Source of the DNA: Paraburkholderia kururiensis JCM 10599 = LMG 19447
Lineage (GTDB): Bacteria > Pseudomonadota > Gammaproteobacteria > Burkholderiales > Burkholderiaceae
NCBI RefSeq assembly: GCF_003986935.1
Contig: NZ_RJZE01000007.1
Location: forward strand, 62,001 to 126,000
Reading direction: 5' to 3'
DNA: 64,000 nucleotides
Shown here in pieces: positions 26,655-35,364 of this stretch. The notes below the pieces were generated by a model. It searched no databases. It was not told where the DNA came from and saw only the letters and a list, made by a program, of their open reading frames with translations. The number at the start of each line of letters is the position of its first letter. Position 1 is the stretch's first letter. Both the position numbers and the translations under genes were made by a program.

Positions 26655-27344
26655 TTGGATACGCTGCTGCAGTTCGTCAATCTTGTCTTGCACATCGACA
26701 AGTTCCTCGGAGTTTTCATCCAGCAATACGGCGCCTGGGTCTACGCGGTGCTGTTTCTGATCGTGTTCTGCGAAACGGGCCTCGTCGTGCTGCCGTTCCT
26801 GCCGGGCGACTCGCTGCTGTTCATCGGCGGGGCCTTCGCCGCTGCGCACGAGATGGATCTGGCTGCGCTGATCGTGCTGCTGCTCGTGGCGGCCGTGACG
26901 GGCAACACGGTGAACTATCTGGTGGGGCGTGCCATCGGCCCGAAGGTGTTCAGTACGCACATACCGGTGCTGGAACGCTTCCTGGACCGCGCCGCGCTGC
27001 AGAAGACCCACGATTTCTACGATCGCCACGGCGGCAAGACCATCGTGCTCGCGCGCTTCATTCCCGTGGTGCGCACGTTTGCGCCGTTCGTGGCGGGCGT
27101 GTCGGGCATGTCGATGAAGCGCTTCCAGCTGTTCAACTTCACGGGCGCGCTGTTCTGGGTGCTGCTGCTCGTGCTGCTCGGCTACTTCTTCGGCAACATT
27201 CCGTTCATTCGCCAGTACCTGAACGTGATCGTGCTGGTGGGCGTGGGCGCGGCGGTGGTGCCCGTCGCGCTCGGCGCGCTGTGGAAGCTCATGAGCCGCA
27301 ATGCGTCGGCTGGCTCGGCGCGCAAGCCGGGTGGCGGACGTTAA
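26655..27344 (+). CDS. DedA-family inner-membrane protein
   Basis: This 229-residue DedA/SNARE-associated (VTT domain) membrane protein has five or six hydrophobic segments. FLPGDSLLFIGGAFAA and RFIPVVRTFAPFVAGVSGM are the family hallmarks, with the conserved arginines and acidic residue. DedA proteins support envelope integrity, membrane-potential maintenance and undecaprenyl-phosphate or lipid translocation. The start is TTG (26655), preceded by AAGGGA at 26644-26649; no in-frame ATG is close by. The gene ends inside an 11-bp tandem repeat. Confidence 0.92.
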   Translation: MDTLLQFVNLVLHIDKFLGVFIQQYGAWVYAVLFLIVFCETGLVVLPFLPGDSLLFIGGAFAAAHEMDLAALIVLLLVAAVTGNTVNYLVGRAIGPKVFSTHIPVLERFLDRAALQKTHDFYDRHGGKTIVLARFIPVVRTFAPFVAGVSGMSMKRFQLFNFTGALFWVLLLVLLGYFFGNIPFIRQYLNVIVLVGVGAAVVPVALGALWKLMSRNASAGSARKPGGGR

Positions 27345-27382
27345 GTGCACGTTAAGCGGACGTTGAGCGAACATTAAGCGGA
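27339..27382 (+). repeat. 11-bp tandem repeat over the DedA stop codon
   Basis: Four contiguous 11-bp units CGTTAAGTGCA, CGTTAAGCGGA, CGTTGAGCGAA and CATTAAGCGGA; the first contains the TAA (27342-27344). TAA/TGA at 27342, 27353, 27364 and 27375 fall in all three frames. Confidence 0.88.
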
Positions 27383-27447
27383 CGCCAGAAGCGCACGTTA
27401 AAGAGAGCCCGCATTGAAAGCGACGATTGCCTGATTCCGGACCTGTC

Positions 27448-29163
27448 ATGTTCATTTCGCCGCAACGCTCTCCCGCCGACCTCCAGCATCCCGAGCAGTT
27501 TTCCGCGCTCGAAGAACCGCCGCTGCCGCGGCCCCAGGGCGTGCGGCGCGACGTGCTCGCGGGTCTTTCCATCGCCGGGCTGCTGTTGCCCGAAGCGGTC
27601 GCCTACGCGGGCATCGCGAACCTGCCGCCGCAGGCGGGCCTCATCGCGCTGCTCGCGGGGCTCGTGGTCTACGCGCTCGTCGGGACGAGCCGCTTTGCGA
27701 TTGTCTCGGCGACCTCGTCTTCAGCGGCCGTGCTGGCTGCGACGGTGCTCTCCGAGCCTGCGTCCAACGCGGTTGCGCAGCTTTCGCTTGCCGCGGCGCT
27801 GGTGGCCACCACGGGCGTGCTCTTCATGCTGGCGGGCGCGGCGCGTCTGGGCGGCATGTCGGACTTCATTGCGCGGCCCGTGCTGCGCGGCTTCACGTTC
27901 GGCCTCGCGCTCACCATTCTCATCAAGGAACTGCCGAAGATCGCCGCGGTGCCCGTCAAGCACAGCGATGCCCCGCGCATCCTCGTCGAGTTCTTCCAGC
28001 AGGCCTCGCACTGGAATCCGTACAGCGTGGCCGTGGGCGCCGTGGCGCTCGCGATTCTGTTCGGCCTTGGGCGCCGCACGCGGCTGCCGGCGTCGGTGGT
28101 CGTGATCGTGCTCAGCGTTGCCGCGAGCTATGGGCTCGACTGGCATCGCTACGGCATTGCGTCGGTGGGCGAGATCGATCTGCAGAACATTTCGTTCGGC
28201 CTGCCCGTGCTCGGGCGTTCGCAATGGATGCAATCGGCGGAACTCGGCTTCGCCCTGATGCTGATTCTCTATGCCGAGTCGTATGGCTCCATTCGCAATT
28301 TCGCGCTCAAGCACGGCGATACGGTGTCGGCCAATCGCGACCTCGTGGCGCTCGGTTGCGCCAACCTGGTGTCAGGGCTGCTGCATGGCATGCCCGTGGG
28401 CGCGGGCTATTCGGCCACGTCGGCCAACGAGGCCGCAGGCGCGCAAAGCCGGCTCGCGGGCGTGTGCGCTGCCGTGGTGGTCGGCATCATCGTGCTGGTG
28501 CTGCTGCCCGAACTCGCGCGCACGCCGGAGCCGGTGCTGGCCGCCATCGTGATCTTCGCGGTGAGCCATTCACTGCATCCCTCGGTGTTCAAGCCGTATT
28601 GGACCTGGCATCGCGACCGGCTCGTGGTGATCGCGGCGCTGGCCGCGGTGCTCGTGCTCGGCGTGCTGCACGGGTTGCTGGCTGCGATCGGCGTGAGCCT
28701 GCTGCTTACGCTGCGCAAGCTTTCGGAGCCCAACGTGAGCGTGCTGGGCCGGCTGCGCGGCACGCACGATTTCGTCGACATCTCGGCCCACCCCGACGCG
28801 CAACCCATACCGGGCCTGCTGATCGTGCGTCCCGAGGTGCCGCTCTTCTTCGCCAATACGGAACGCGTGCTGGGCCAGGTGCGCGCGCTGCTGCGCGAGG
28901 CGGCGCCGGTGCAGACGGTGATGATGAGCCTGGAAGAAACGCCTGACGTCGATGGGTCCGCCATCGAGGCGCTGCGCATCTTCGCGGCGGAATGCCGCTC
29001 GCGCAATCTGAAGCTGGTACTGGTGCGGCTCAAGCCGAGAGCGCTGCGCGCGTTGCAGCGCGCAGCCGACGACGTGATGCCGGCCGACACGCTGCACGAA
29101 CTGAGCGTGGACGAATGCGTGTCGTCGGTGAACGGAGCGCAGGCGCCGGTTGCTTCCACGTAG
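27448..29163 (+). CDS. SulP-family anion transporter with STAS domain
   Basis: This 571-residue inner-membrane transporter of the SLC26/SulP family probably imports sulfate, bicarbonate or a dicarboxylate. The N-terminal half has 10-14 membrane segments with the SulP signature near LPEAVAYAGIANLPPQAGL, and GMPVGAGYSATSANEAAGA. A cytoplasmic STAS domain spans about residues 440-560 (LLIVRPEVPLFFANTERV). The ATG 27448 is used; a TTG seven codons upstream (27427) is possible. No carbonic anhydrase or sulfate-assimilation gene is adjacent, so substrate cannot be inferred from context. Confidence 0.9.
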   Translation: MFISPQRSPADLQHPEQFSALEEPPLPRPQGVRRDVLAGLSIAGLLLPEAVAYAGIANLPPQAGLIALLAGLVVYALVGTSRFAIVSATSSSAAVLAATVLSEPASNAVAQLSLAAALVATTGVLFMLAGAARLGGMSDFIARPVLRGFTFGLALTILIKELPKIAAVPVKHSDAPRILVEFFQQASHWNPYSVAVGAVALAILFGLGRRTRLPASVVVIVLSVAASYGLDWHRYGIASVGEIDLQNISFGLPVLGRSQWMQSAELGFALMLILYAESYGSIRNFALKHGDTVSANRDLVALGCANLVSGLLHGMPVGAGYSATSANEAAGAQSRLAGVCAAVVVGIIVLVLLPELARTPEPVLAAIVIFAVSHSLHPSVFKPYWTWHRDRLVVIAALAAVLVLGVLHGLLAAIGVSLLLTLRKLSEPNVSVLGRLRGTHDFVDISAHPDAQPIPGLLIVRPEVPLFFANTERVLGQVRALLREAAPVQTVMMSLEETPDVDGSAIEALRIFAAECRSRNLKLVLVRLKPRALRALQRAADDVMPADTLHELSVDECVSSVNGAQAPVAST

Positions 29164-29194
29164 ACGTGAGTTGCGAGATCCGGCGACCATCGCG

Positions 29195-29212
29195 TGCCGG
29201 CCGGCGCCGGCA
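29195..29212. terminator. hairpin between convergent SulP and LysR genes
   Basis: TGCCGGC (29195-29201) and GCCGGCA (29206-29212) form a perfect 7-bp stem with a CGGC loop in the 90-base gap between convergent genes. No U-tract follows on either strand. Confidence 0.35.
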
Positions 29213-29253
29213 ACACCCTCTAGTCCTGCCATGCCCACGATGCCCGCATGAGA

Positions 29254-30192
29254 CTACCGCGCGCCCGGCAGCGGCATGTCGGCCGGCGCGCCTTCGCAGA
29301 GGTGGTCGCAGAGCCACCGTGTAGCGGGGCCCGTCGCCGTATCGGTGCGATGGATCAGCGACACGTTGTAGTTCACCCCGCGCCGGTCCGCCAGTTCGAC
29401 GCGCACGAGCCGCCCCGCATCGAGGTCTGCTTGCACGAGGTGGCGCGGCATCGACCCCCAGCCCAGCCCCGCCAGCAACAGACGATGCTTCGCGCCCAGG
29501 TCGCCCAGCTTCCAGGTGCGCGTGCCGTAGACGCCGAAGCTTTGGCCCTCGGTGAGGCGGCTGCGGTCGGTCAGCACGAGCTGGGTGTGCTCGCGCGCTT
29601 CGGAAACGCGAATGGGCTGCGCGAGGCGCGCAAGCGGATGGTCGGGCGCCGCTACGTGCACCAGTTCCACAGACCAGATCGTTTCGGCTTCTATCACGTG
29701 CGGCCAGTTCTGGTTGGGCCCGCTGATGCCCACGAGGCACTCGCCGTCCAGCACGAGCTTGAGCACGCCGCCGAGCGCCTCCATCGTGAGATTCAGCGCG
29801 ACGGTGGGAAACTCGCGCGCGAACGCCTGGAGCGCTTCGACAAGCCGTTCGGAGGGGAACATCACGTCCACTGCCAGCGACACTTCGCTCTCGAGTCCGC
29901 GTTGCAGGCCGGCTGCCTTGGCGCTCAGCTGGCCGGCGAGCAGGTCGAGGCGCCGGGCGTCCGCCAGAATCGCGCGGCCCGCCGCGGTGAGCTGCGGACG
30001 CCGCTTGCCGCGCTCGAAGAGCGCGACGCCCAGCTGCGTTTCGAGGCTCGCAATGGCGTAGCTCACGACCGACTGCGCGCGCCCGAGCCGCTCGGCCGCG
30101 GCGGAGAAACTGCCGGTCTCGCTGACGGCGATAAGCGTGCGCAGTTGATCGAGGCTCGGGCTGCGGTCTTGCGGTTGGGTAGGGCGGCTCAC
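29254..30192 (-). CDS. LysR-family transcriptional regulator
   Basis: This 312-residue LysR regulator has an N-terminal winged helix (about residues 13-70: LDQLRTLIAVSETGSFSAAA, then LERLG-type recognition helix with QSVVSYAIASLE) and a C-terminal co-inducer-binding domain. It starts at GTG 30190-30192. It is divergent from the cytochrome b561-YceI-YceI genes, with an ATC-N9-GAT site between them, so it most likely controls them. The ligand is unknown. Confidence 0.92.
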   Translation of the reverse strand: MSRPTQPQDRSPSLDQLRTLIAVSETGSFSAAAERLGRAQSVVSYAIASLETQLGVALFERGKRRPQLTAAGRAILADARRLDLLAGQLSAKAAGLQRGLESEVSLAVDVMFPSERLVEALQAFAREFPTVALNLTMEALGGVLKLVLDGECLVGISGPNQNWPHVIEAETIWSVELVHVAAPDHPLARLAQPIRVSEAREHTQLVLTDRSRLTEGQSFGVYGTRTWKLGDLGAKHRLLLAGLGWGSMPRHLVQADLDAGRLVRVELADRRGVNYNVSLIHRTDTATGPATRWLCDHLCEGAPADMPLPGAR

Positions 30193-30199
30193 GCGATGT

Positions 30200-30214
30200 A
30201 TCGAAAAATTGGAT
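30200..30214. promoter_or_regulatory. candidate LysR-type operator (ATC-N9-GAT)
   Basis: ATC at 30200-30202 and GAT at 30212-30214 separated by nine bases, in an AT-rich patch between the divergent LysR and cytochrome b561 genes. This fits the general T-N11-A LysR box. Confidence 0.4.
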
Positions 30215-30286
30215 ATGAATGATCTAGTTTAGCCGGTTGTTTGAATAGGAGGCGTTCGGTACAGTCCGCGAACCTGTTTTCATTGC

Positions 30287-30907
30287 GTGCCGATTGCCTT
30301 GTCTACTTCCCGTTCCCGTCCGCTTTCCGAAGCCACTTCGTCCGTCGCGCCCGCGGGCCGTTACAGCGCCGTGGCCATGCTGCTCCACTGGAGCGTGGCC
30401 GCGCTGATCGTCTGGGGCTTCGCGCTCGGCTGGATCATGACCGACATCCCGGGCATCACGCCCACCAAGCTGCGCTATTTCTCGTGGCACAAGTGGATCG
30501 GCGTCACGGTGCTCGTGCTCGTACTCGCGCGCGTTGTCTGGCGTGCCACGCACCGTCCCCCCGCGCTGCCCGACGCGATGCACGGCTGGGAGAAGCTGGC
30601 CGCTCACGCGGGCCACGCCGCGCTCTACGTGCTGATGTTCGCGGTGCCGGTGAGCGGCTATCTCTATAGCTCGGCGGCCGGCATTCAAGTGGTCTATCTG
30701 GGCGTGCTGCCGCTGCCCACGCTGATCGGTCCCGACGACGCGCTCAAGGTCGTGCTGAAGACCGTGCATATCGCGCTCGATTACGCACTGGCCGCCGTCG
30801 TTGCCGCGCACCTGCTTGCCGTGGTCAAACACGAACTGCTCGACAGGCAGCGCATCGTGGCCCGCATGCTGCCGTTCGGCGGGCGGGGCGGCGCATCGGG
30901 TCGTTGA
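30287..30907 (+). CDS. cytochrome b561
   Basis: This 206-residue inner-membrane di-heme cytochrome b has four transmembrane helices. Heme-ligand histidines are visible in MLLHWSVAA, SWHKWIGV, AAHAGHAALYV and TVHIALDYALAAVVAAHLLAV. Family members pass electrons from quinol, with superoxide:ubiquinone oxidoreductase activity known for CybB. The start is uncertain: GTG 30287 is the first in-frame candidate and lacks a clear ribosome site, while the conserved region begins at RYSAVAMLLHW. It is the first of three genes with two YceI proteins, a conserved association. Confidence 0.88.
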   Translation: MPIALSTSRSRPLSEATSSVAPAGRYSAVAMLLHWSVAALIVWGFALGWIMTDIPGITPTKLRYFSWHKWIGVTVLVLVLARVVWRATHRPPALPDAMHGWEKLAAHAGHAALYVLMFAVPVSGYLYSSAAGIQVVYLGVLPLPTLIGPDDALKVVLKTVHIALDYALAAVVAAHLLAVVKHELLDRQRIVARMLPFGGRGGASGR

Positions 30908-30977
30908 TCGCAACACCGCGATCCCTTCGCTTCACCGCTCGTCGCTCACCACACAACATTCACCGCACTCACCCGAT

Positions 30978-31553
30978 ATGAACCGACGTCTCGTTTCGCT
31001 TTGCGCGCTCGCCGCATCCGCCGCCTTCGTGGCGGGCGCCGCCGCGCTTTCGCTTCCCGCGCTCGCCGCTACCGATGCCTCGAAGACCAGCGTCAGCGCC
31101 GTCTTCAAGCAGATGAACGTGCCCGTGGAAGGCAAGTTCAACCGCATCAACGCAGCCATCCGCTTCGACCCGGCGAATGCCGCCGCGGGCAGCGCGAAGA
31201 TCGACATCGATGTGGCGAGCTTCGATCTCGGCTCGCCCGAATACAACAAGGAAGTGGCGGGCAAGGAATGGTTCGACGCCGCTGCCTGGCCCCACGCTAC
31301 CTTCGTTTCCACGCAGATCAAGCCGGCGGCCAACGGCGCCTACAGTGTGGCCGGCAAGCTCACCATCAAGGGCAAGACCACCGACGTCGTAGTGCCCGTG
31401 CAGTTCCGCAAGGACGGCGCGAACGAAGTGTTCGACGGCACGCTGCCCATCAAGCGCCTGGCCTACGGCATTGGCGACGGCGAATGGAAAGACACCTCCG
31501 TCGTGGCCGACGACGTGCAGATCAAGTTTCACATCGTCAGCGCGGGCAAGTGA
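30978..31553 (+). CDS. YceI-family periplasmic protein (first copy)
   Basis: This 191-residue secreted lipocalin-like beta-barrel has a signal peptide (about residues 1-31, cleavage after LPALA). YceI proteins bind polyisoprenoids such as octaprenyl/ubiquinone-like lipids and are co-encoded with cytochrome b561. Conserved features include KIDIDVASFDLGSPEYNKEV, FVSTQI and GKLTIKGKT. The start is ATG 30978. It is paralogous to the next gene but quite diverged, lacking the usual N-terminal Y-x-LDxxHS form. Confidence 0.9.
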   Translation: MNRRLVSLCALAASAAFVAGAAALSLPALAATDASKTSVSAVFKQMNVPVEGKFNRINAAIRFDPANAAAGSAKIDIDVASFDLGSPEYNKEVAGKEWFDAAAWPHATFVSTQIKPAANGAYSVAGKLTIKGKTTDVVVPVQFRKDGANEVFDGTLPIKRLAYGIGDGEWKDTSVVADDVQIKFHIVSAGK

Positions 31554-31604
31554 CGCGCTCGATCTTTTGTCTCAACCGTTTTCCGCAAACCAGGAAGTGA
31601 ACAC

Positions 31605-32180
31605 ATGAAGACCCGCCTTTCGCTTATCGCCGCATTCGCCGCCGTTCTCTCCGCACCGGCGTTCGCGACCACCTACAACCTCGATCCGACCCACACGTAC
31701 CCGAGCTTCGAAACCGACCACTTCGGCGGCGTTTCGGTGTGGCGCGGCAAGTTCACGAAGTCGAGCGGCACAGTGGTGCTGGACCGCGCAGCGAAGACCG
31801 GTACCGTGGACGTGACCATCGACGCATCGTCCATCGACACCGGCAACGGCGCGCTCGACAAGCACGTGCGCTCGGCCGAAATGCTCGACGTCGAGAAGTA
31901 CCCGACGGCCGTCTACAAGGGCACGTCGATCCGCTTCGACGGCGACAAGCCTGTGGAAGTGATCGGCACCTTCACGCTGCATGGCGTGACCAAGCCGCTG
32001 AACCTGAAGATCGATTCGTTCAAGTGCTTCACGAACCCGATGCTCAAGCGCGAAGTGTGCGGTGCAGACGCTACCGCCCAGTTCGACCGTGCCGACTTCG
32101 GCGTGAACTACGGCCAGGCCTATGGCTTCAAGATGGCCACCACGCTGCAGATCCAGGTGGAAGGCGTGAAGGCCGACTGA
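31605..32180 (+). CDS. YceI-family periplasmic protein (second copy)
   Basis: This 191-residue protein is a closer match to canonical YceI: signal peptide ending APAFA at about residue 21, then [19 protein letters not shown], which corresponds to the family's lipid-pocket opening, followed by [24 protein letters not shown] and a cysteine pair (KCF...EVC) near residues 143-152. It is probably exported and lipid-binding, acting with the cytochrome b561. The ATG follows AGGAAG. A strong intrinsic terminator lies 90 bases downstream, ending the operon. Confidence 0.92.
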   Translation: MKTRLSLIAAFAAVLSAPAFATTYNLDPTHTYPSFETDHFGGVSVWRGKFTKSSGTVVLDRAAKTGTVDVTIDASSIDTGNGALDKHVRSAEMLDVEKYPTAVYKGTSIRFDGDKPVEVIGTFTLHGVTKPLNLKIDSFKCFTNPMLKREVCGADATAQFDRADFGVNYGQAYGFKMATTLQIQVEGVKAD

Positions 32181-32269
32181 GGCTGGCTTAGCTCGACCGA
32201 ATGCGGCGTTAGCGCGGTTGCTTGCGCGCCGCATCGGTCAACAGACGCAATCAGACGCAGGCAGTGAAA

Positions 32270-32306
32270 AGCCCGTGTGCTCTTTCGAGGCACACGGGCT
32301 TTTTTC
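32270..32306 (+). terminator. intrinsic terminator after the YceI genes
   Basis: AGCCCGTGTGC (32270-32280) pairs perfectly with GCACACGGGCT (32290-32300) around a 9-base loop, followed by a run of T to 32305. An A-run precedes it, so it could also act on the - strand for the convergent GntR gene. Confidence 0.93.
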
Positions 32307-32340
32307 ATTCCCTGCGGACTTTCTCGTCAACCTCGGCTGC

Positions 32341-32386
32341 CTTTACGCACCCCCTTACGGCAACCCCCTTACGCACCCTCTTACGC
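32341..32386 (-). repeat. degenerate tandem repeat over the GntR gene stop
   Basis: Four CTTACG-type units (12-14 bp each) on the + strand. The last contains TTA at 32381-32383, which is the TAA stop of the - strand GntR gene; TTA recurs at 32343, 32355 and 32369. Confidence 0.7.
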
Positions 32387-33097
32387 CCCACTGACCGCCT
32401 GCTGCTGCGCGTCCTGGAGCAGCACCGCGTCGCGCTTGTCGAGCAGATGCTGGCGCAGGATCGTGGCGAGCCGCTTGCCGTCGCGTGATTCGAGCGCCTT
32501 GATCATCTCTTCGTGGTCGTGCACGGCGTGGTCCCACTTCGACGCCGAGAAGTTCGAGCGAAACCGCAGCGCCTGCAAACGCCGGTTGATCGAAAGCCAC
32601 GTCTGTCGGAGTGCCGAATTGCGCGCGGCCTCGTTGATGCGGTCGTGAATCTGCATGTTGCGGCTGTAGTAGCCGGGCAGGTCGTTCTGCGCGTGGCAGG
32701 CCAGCATTTCGTAGTGCAGCGCCTTGATCTGCGCGAGTTCCGCAGGCGTGATGCGCTCGCAGGCCAGTTCGCCCGAAAACGCTTCGAGTCCGCTCATCAG
32801 TTCGAACATCTCGCGAATCTCGGCCGCCGACATGCGCGACACCGACGCGCCGCGATTCGGCGAAATATCGATCAGGCCTTCCGCTGCCAGCACCTTCAGT
32901 GCCTCGCGCAGCGGCGTGCGCGAGATGCCCAGCATTTCGCAGAGTTCGCGTTCGTTGAGCTTCACGCCGGGCGCGAGCCGCCCCTCCACGATGAAGTTGC
33001 GCAAGTGCTCCACCACCGTGTCGTGCAGACGCAGCCGCTCGACGCGCGGCAAGGTGGGCGTGAAAGAGGCGTCGTCGGCAATATCTGTATTTCGCAT
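32381..33097 (-). CDS. GntR-family regulator, FadR subfamily (FCD domain)
   Basis: This 238-residue regulator has an N-terminal winged helix (LNERELCEMLGISRTPLREALK) and a C-terminal all-helical FCD ligand domain with metal/acid-binding residues around NMQIHDRINEAARNS and DHAVHDHEEMIKAL. FCD regulators usually sense carboxylic acids and repress in their absence. I start at ATG 33095-33097 because GGGAA (33103-33107, reverse strand) is five bases before it; an ATG five codons upstream (33112) lacks a site. A palindrome overlaps this start and a related one precedes the divergent catabolic operon, pointing to autoregulation and control of that operon. Confidence 0.92.
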   Translation of the reverse strand: MRNTDIADDASFTPTLPRVERLRLHDTVVEHLRNFIVEGRLAPGVKLNERELCEMLGISRTPLREALKVLAAEGLIDISPNRGASVSRMSAAEIREMFELMSGLEAFSGELACERITPAELAQIKALHYEMLACHAQNDLPGYYSRNMQIHDRINEAARNSALRQTWLSINRRLQALRFRSNFSASKWDHAVHDHEEMIKALESRDGKRLATILRQHLLDKRDAVLLQDAQQQAVSGA

Positions 33098-33104
33098 GCA
33101 ATTT
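33089..33104. promoter_or_regulatory. GntR operator copy overlapping the gntR-type gene start
   Basis: ATTTCGCATGCAATTT matches 13 of 16 positions of the perfect palindrome at 33289-33304 and shares the GCATGCAA core. It covers the ribosome site and ATG of the GntR gene, so bound protein would limit its own synthesis. Confidence 0.5.
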
Positions 33105-33288
33105 CCCGTCATCGAATCGCGTCAGCCGGCGGCTTGGCCAGACGCGAGCGGTATTTTACCAACGCGGACCGGATGTTCGGATTCTAGTGCCAGACAAGGC
33201 GTGACGCGGCCTCTGCGAGGCTAAGGGTTTGTCCTGGCCGCTGTGATGCACATTGCGCCTTCCCAGAGACCTATTCGTGCTCTAAAGT

Positions 33289-33304
33289 ATTTTGCATGCA
33301 AAAT
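33289..33304. promoter_or_regulatory. GntR operator, perfect 16-bp palindrome
   Basis: ATTTTGCATGCAAAAT is a perfect 16-bp palindrome located 17 bases upstream of the first gene of the catabolic operon. AT-flanked GCATGC-type palindromes of this size suit a FadR-type dimer, and a related site lies at the divergent regulator's start. Confidence 0.65.
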
Positions 33305-33320
33305 TCAAAAAGGACGCGCA

Positions 33321-34541
33321 ATGCTTGAACTGGACTTTCATCCCGCCGGCCGTCACTTCCTGCAGATTCCCGGGCCCAGCCCCGTGCCCGACCGGATTCT
33401 GCGCGCGATGAGCTATCCCACCATCGACCATCGCGGCCCGGAGTTCGGCGCGCTCGGCCTGCGGGTGCTGTCCGGCATCAAGAAGGTGTTTCAGACCGCG
33501 CAGCCCGTCGTGATCTATCCGGCCTCGGGCACCGGCGCCTGGGAGGCCGCGCTGTGCAACACGCTGAGCCCCGGCGACACCGTGCTGATGTACGAGACCG
33601 GCCACTTCGCCACGCTCTGGAAGAAGATGGCCGAGAGCCTCGGTCTGAAGCCCGAGTTTCTCGGGCTGCCCGGCGTGGAAGGCTGGCGGCGCGGCGTGCA
33701 GGCGCCCATGATCGAAGCGCGGTTGCGCGAAGACACGCAGCACGCCATCAAGGCCGTGTGCGTGGTGCACAACGAGACCTCGACGGGCGTGACCTCGGAC
33801 ATCGCCGCGGTGCGCCGCGCCATCGACACCGCGGGCCACCCGGCGCTGCTCATGGTCGACACGATCTCGGGCCTCGCCTCCGCCGACTATCGCCATGACG
33901 AATGGGGCGTGGACGTGACCGTGTCCGGTTCGCAGAAGGGCTTGATGCTGCCGCCCGGCATCAGCTTCAACGCGGTGTCGCAAAAGGCGCTGGAAGCGAG
34001 CCGCCACGCGAAGCTGCCGCGCGCGTTCTGGGGCTGGACCGAGATCATCGAGATGAATCGCACCGGCTACTGGCCCTACACGCCGAATACGAACCTGCTC
34101 TACGGCCTCGCCGAAGCGCTCGACATGATCTTCAGCGAGGGGCTCGACAACGTCTTCGCACGTCACCAGCGCCTCGCCGAAGCGTGCCGCCAGGCGGTGC
34201 GCGCGTGGGGCCTCGAGATTCAATGTGCCGACCCGGCTGTCTACTCGCCGGTGCTCACGGGCGTCGTGATGCCCGAGGGCGTAGATGCCGACGCCGTGCG
34301 CAAGCTGATCTACGAGCGCTTCGACATGTCGTTGGGCACGGGGCTCGGCAAGGTGAAGGGGCGCATGTTCCGCATCGGCCACCTGGGCGACTGCAACGAC
34401 CTCACGCTGATGGCCACGCTCGCCGGCTGCGAGATGGGGCTGAAGCTGGGCGGCGTGAAGCTCGCGGGCAGTGGCGTGCAGGCGGCCATGGAATATCTCG
34501 GCACGCACGCGCCGGCGCGTGCACTGCGCGTAGCCGCGTGA
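33321..34541 (+). CDS. class V aminotransferase (serine/aspartate-glyoxylate aminotransferase-like)
   Basis: This 406-residue PLP enzyme of the SgaA/AGXT group transfers an amino group between an amino acid and glyoxylate or another 2-oxo acid. IPGPSPVP and TIDHRGPEFG mark the N-terminus; NETSTGV and the aspartate in LLMVDTISGLAS contact PLP; the Schiff-base lysine is in VSGSQKGLMLPPG. Serine-glyoxylate and beta-hydroxyaspartate-cycle (BhcA) aminotransferases share these segments, so substrate cannot be told by sequence reading. The ATG 33321 follows AAGGA. It is the first gene of the GntR-controlled operon. Confidence 0.85.
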   Translation: MLELDFHPAGRHFLQIPGPSPVPDRILRAMSYPTIDHRGPEFGALGLRVLSGIKKVFQTAQPVVIYPASGTGAWEAALCNTLSPGDTVLMYETGHFATLWKKMAESLGLKPEFLGLPGVEGWRRGVQAPMIEARLREDTQHAIKAVCVVHNETSTGVTSDIAAVRRAIDTAGHPALLMVDTISGLASADYRHDEWGVDVTVSGSQKGLMLPPGISFNAVSQKALEASRHAKLPRAFWGWTEIIEMNRTGYWPYTPNTNLLYGLAEALDMIFSEGLDNVFARHQRLAEACRQAVRAWGLEIQCADPAVYSPVLTGVVMPEGVDADAVRKLIYERFDMSLGTGLGKVKGRMFRIGHLGDCNDLTLMATLAGCEMGLKLGGVKLAGSGVQAAMEYLGTHAPARALRVAA

Positions 34542-34551
34542 GGGCCGCGCG

Positions 34552-35364
34552 ATGAATCGTCCCGAAACCCTCGACTTCGCAGCGGCCGGCAGCAGCCCCG
34601 CCCGTACCGCTGCACGCGCCCAGTGGCTTGCCGATGCGCGCGCCGATCACTCACCCATCGTGCGCGTGCCCGACGAACTCGCGCCCGCCACCGCTGAGGA
34701 CGCCTTCGACACCCAGCACGAGACGCTGCGCCGCCTGAAGTACGGCATCGGCGGCTGGAAGGTGGGCGCGAAGTCGCCCGACGCACCCGCGCAAGGCGCG
34801 CCGTTGCCTGACGCGTTGCTCTACGCGAGCCCCGCGCGTCTGCACTTCGACGCGCACGCGCCGTTCGCGCTCGAACTCGAGATCGCGTTTCGCCTTGGCC
34901 GCACGTTTGAAGCGAGCAGCACGCCCTATGCCGCGCAAGACGTGATGTCGTCCATCGAATCGATGTGCGCGACCATCGAAGTCGTGACGAGCCGCTTCGC
35001 CGCGTGGCCCGACGTGGACCGCCTGTGGCAGCTTGCCGATCTGCTCAATCACGGCGCGCTGATTGCGGGCGCGCCCGTGCCGTATCGCGACGACTTCCCG
35101 TTCGCCGCGCCGTCGCTGCGCTTCACCTATAACGGCGCGAGCGTGTTCGGTTCTGAGCCGGCGAACCCGGCGGGCGATCCGCGGCGGCTCTTGACCTGGG
35201 TCGTGAATCACAGCACTGGCCGCGGCATGGCGCTGGAAGCGGGCACCGTCATCACCACCGGCAGTTTCATCGGCATGTGGAGCGCACGCGAGCCAGGCGT
35301 TGCCGTGGGCGAGATCGAAGGGCTGCCGCCCGTGCAGGTGCAGTTCGACGGAGCCGCCCGATGA
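34552..35364 (+). CDS. 2-keto-4-pentenoate hydratase / fumarylacetoacetase-like protein
   Basis: This 270-residue protein of the FAH/MhpD superfamily hydrates 2-oxo-4-enoates or decarboxylates oxalocrotonate-type acids in family members. Visible features are GWKVGAKSP near residue 65, the acidic metal-ligand region ALELEIAFRLGRTFE and VGEIEGLPPVQVQFDG at the C-terminus. It starts ten bases after the aminotransferase and its stop overlaps the ATG of the large FAD protein. No meta-cleavage dioxygenase lies nearby, so it may act on an aliphatic 2-oxo acid here. Confidence 0.8.
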   Translation: MNRPETLDFAAAGSSPARTAARAQWLADARADHSPIVRVPDELAPATAEDAFDTQHETLRRLKYGIGGWKVGAKSPDAPAQGAPLPDALLYASPARLHFDAHAPFALELEIAFRLGRTFEASSTPYAAQDVMSSIESMCATIEVVTSRFAAWPDVDRLWQLADLLNHGALIAGAPVPYRDDFPFAAPSLRFTYNGASVFGSEPANPAGDPRRLLTWVVNHSTGRGMALEAGTVITTGSFIGMWSAREPGVAVGEIEGLPPVQVQFDGAAR

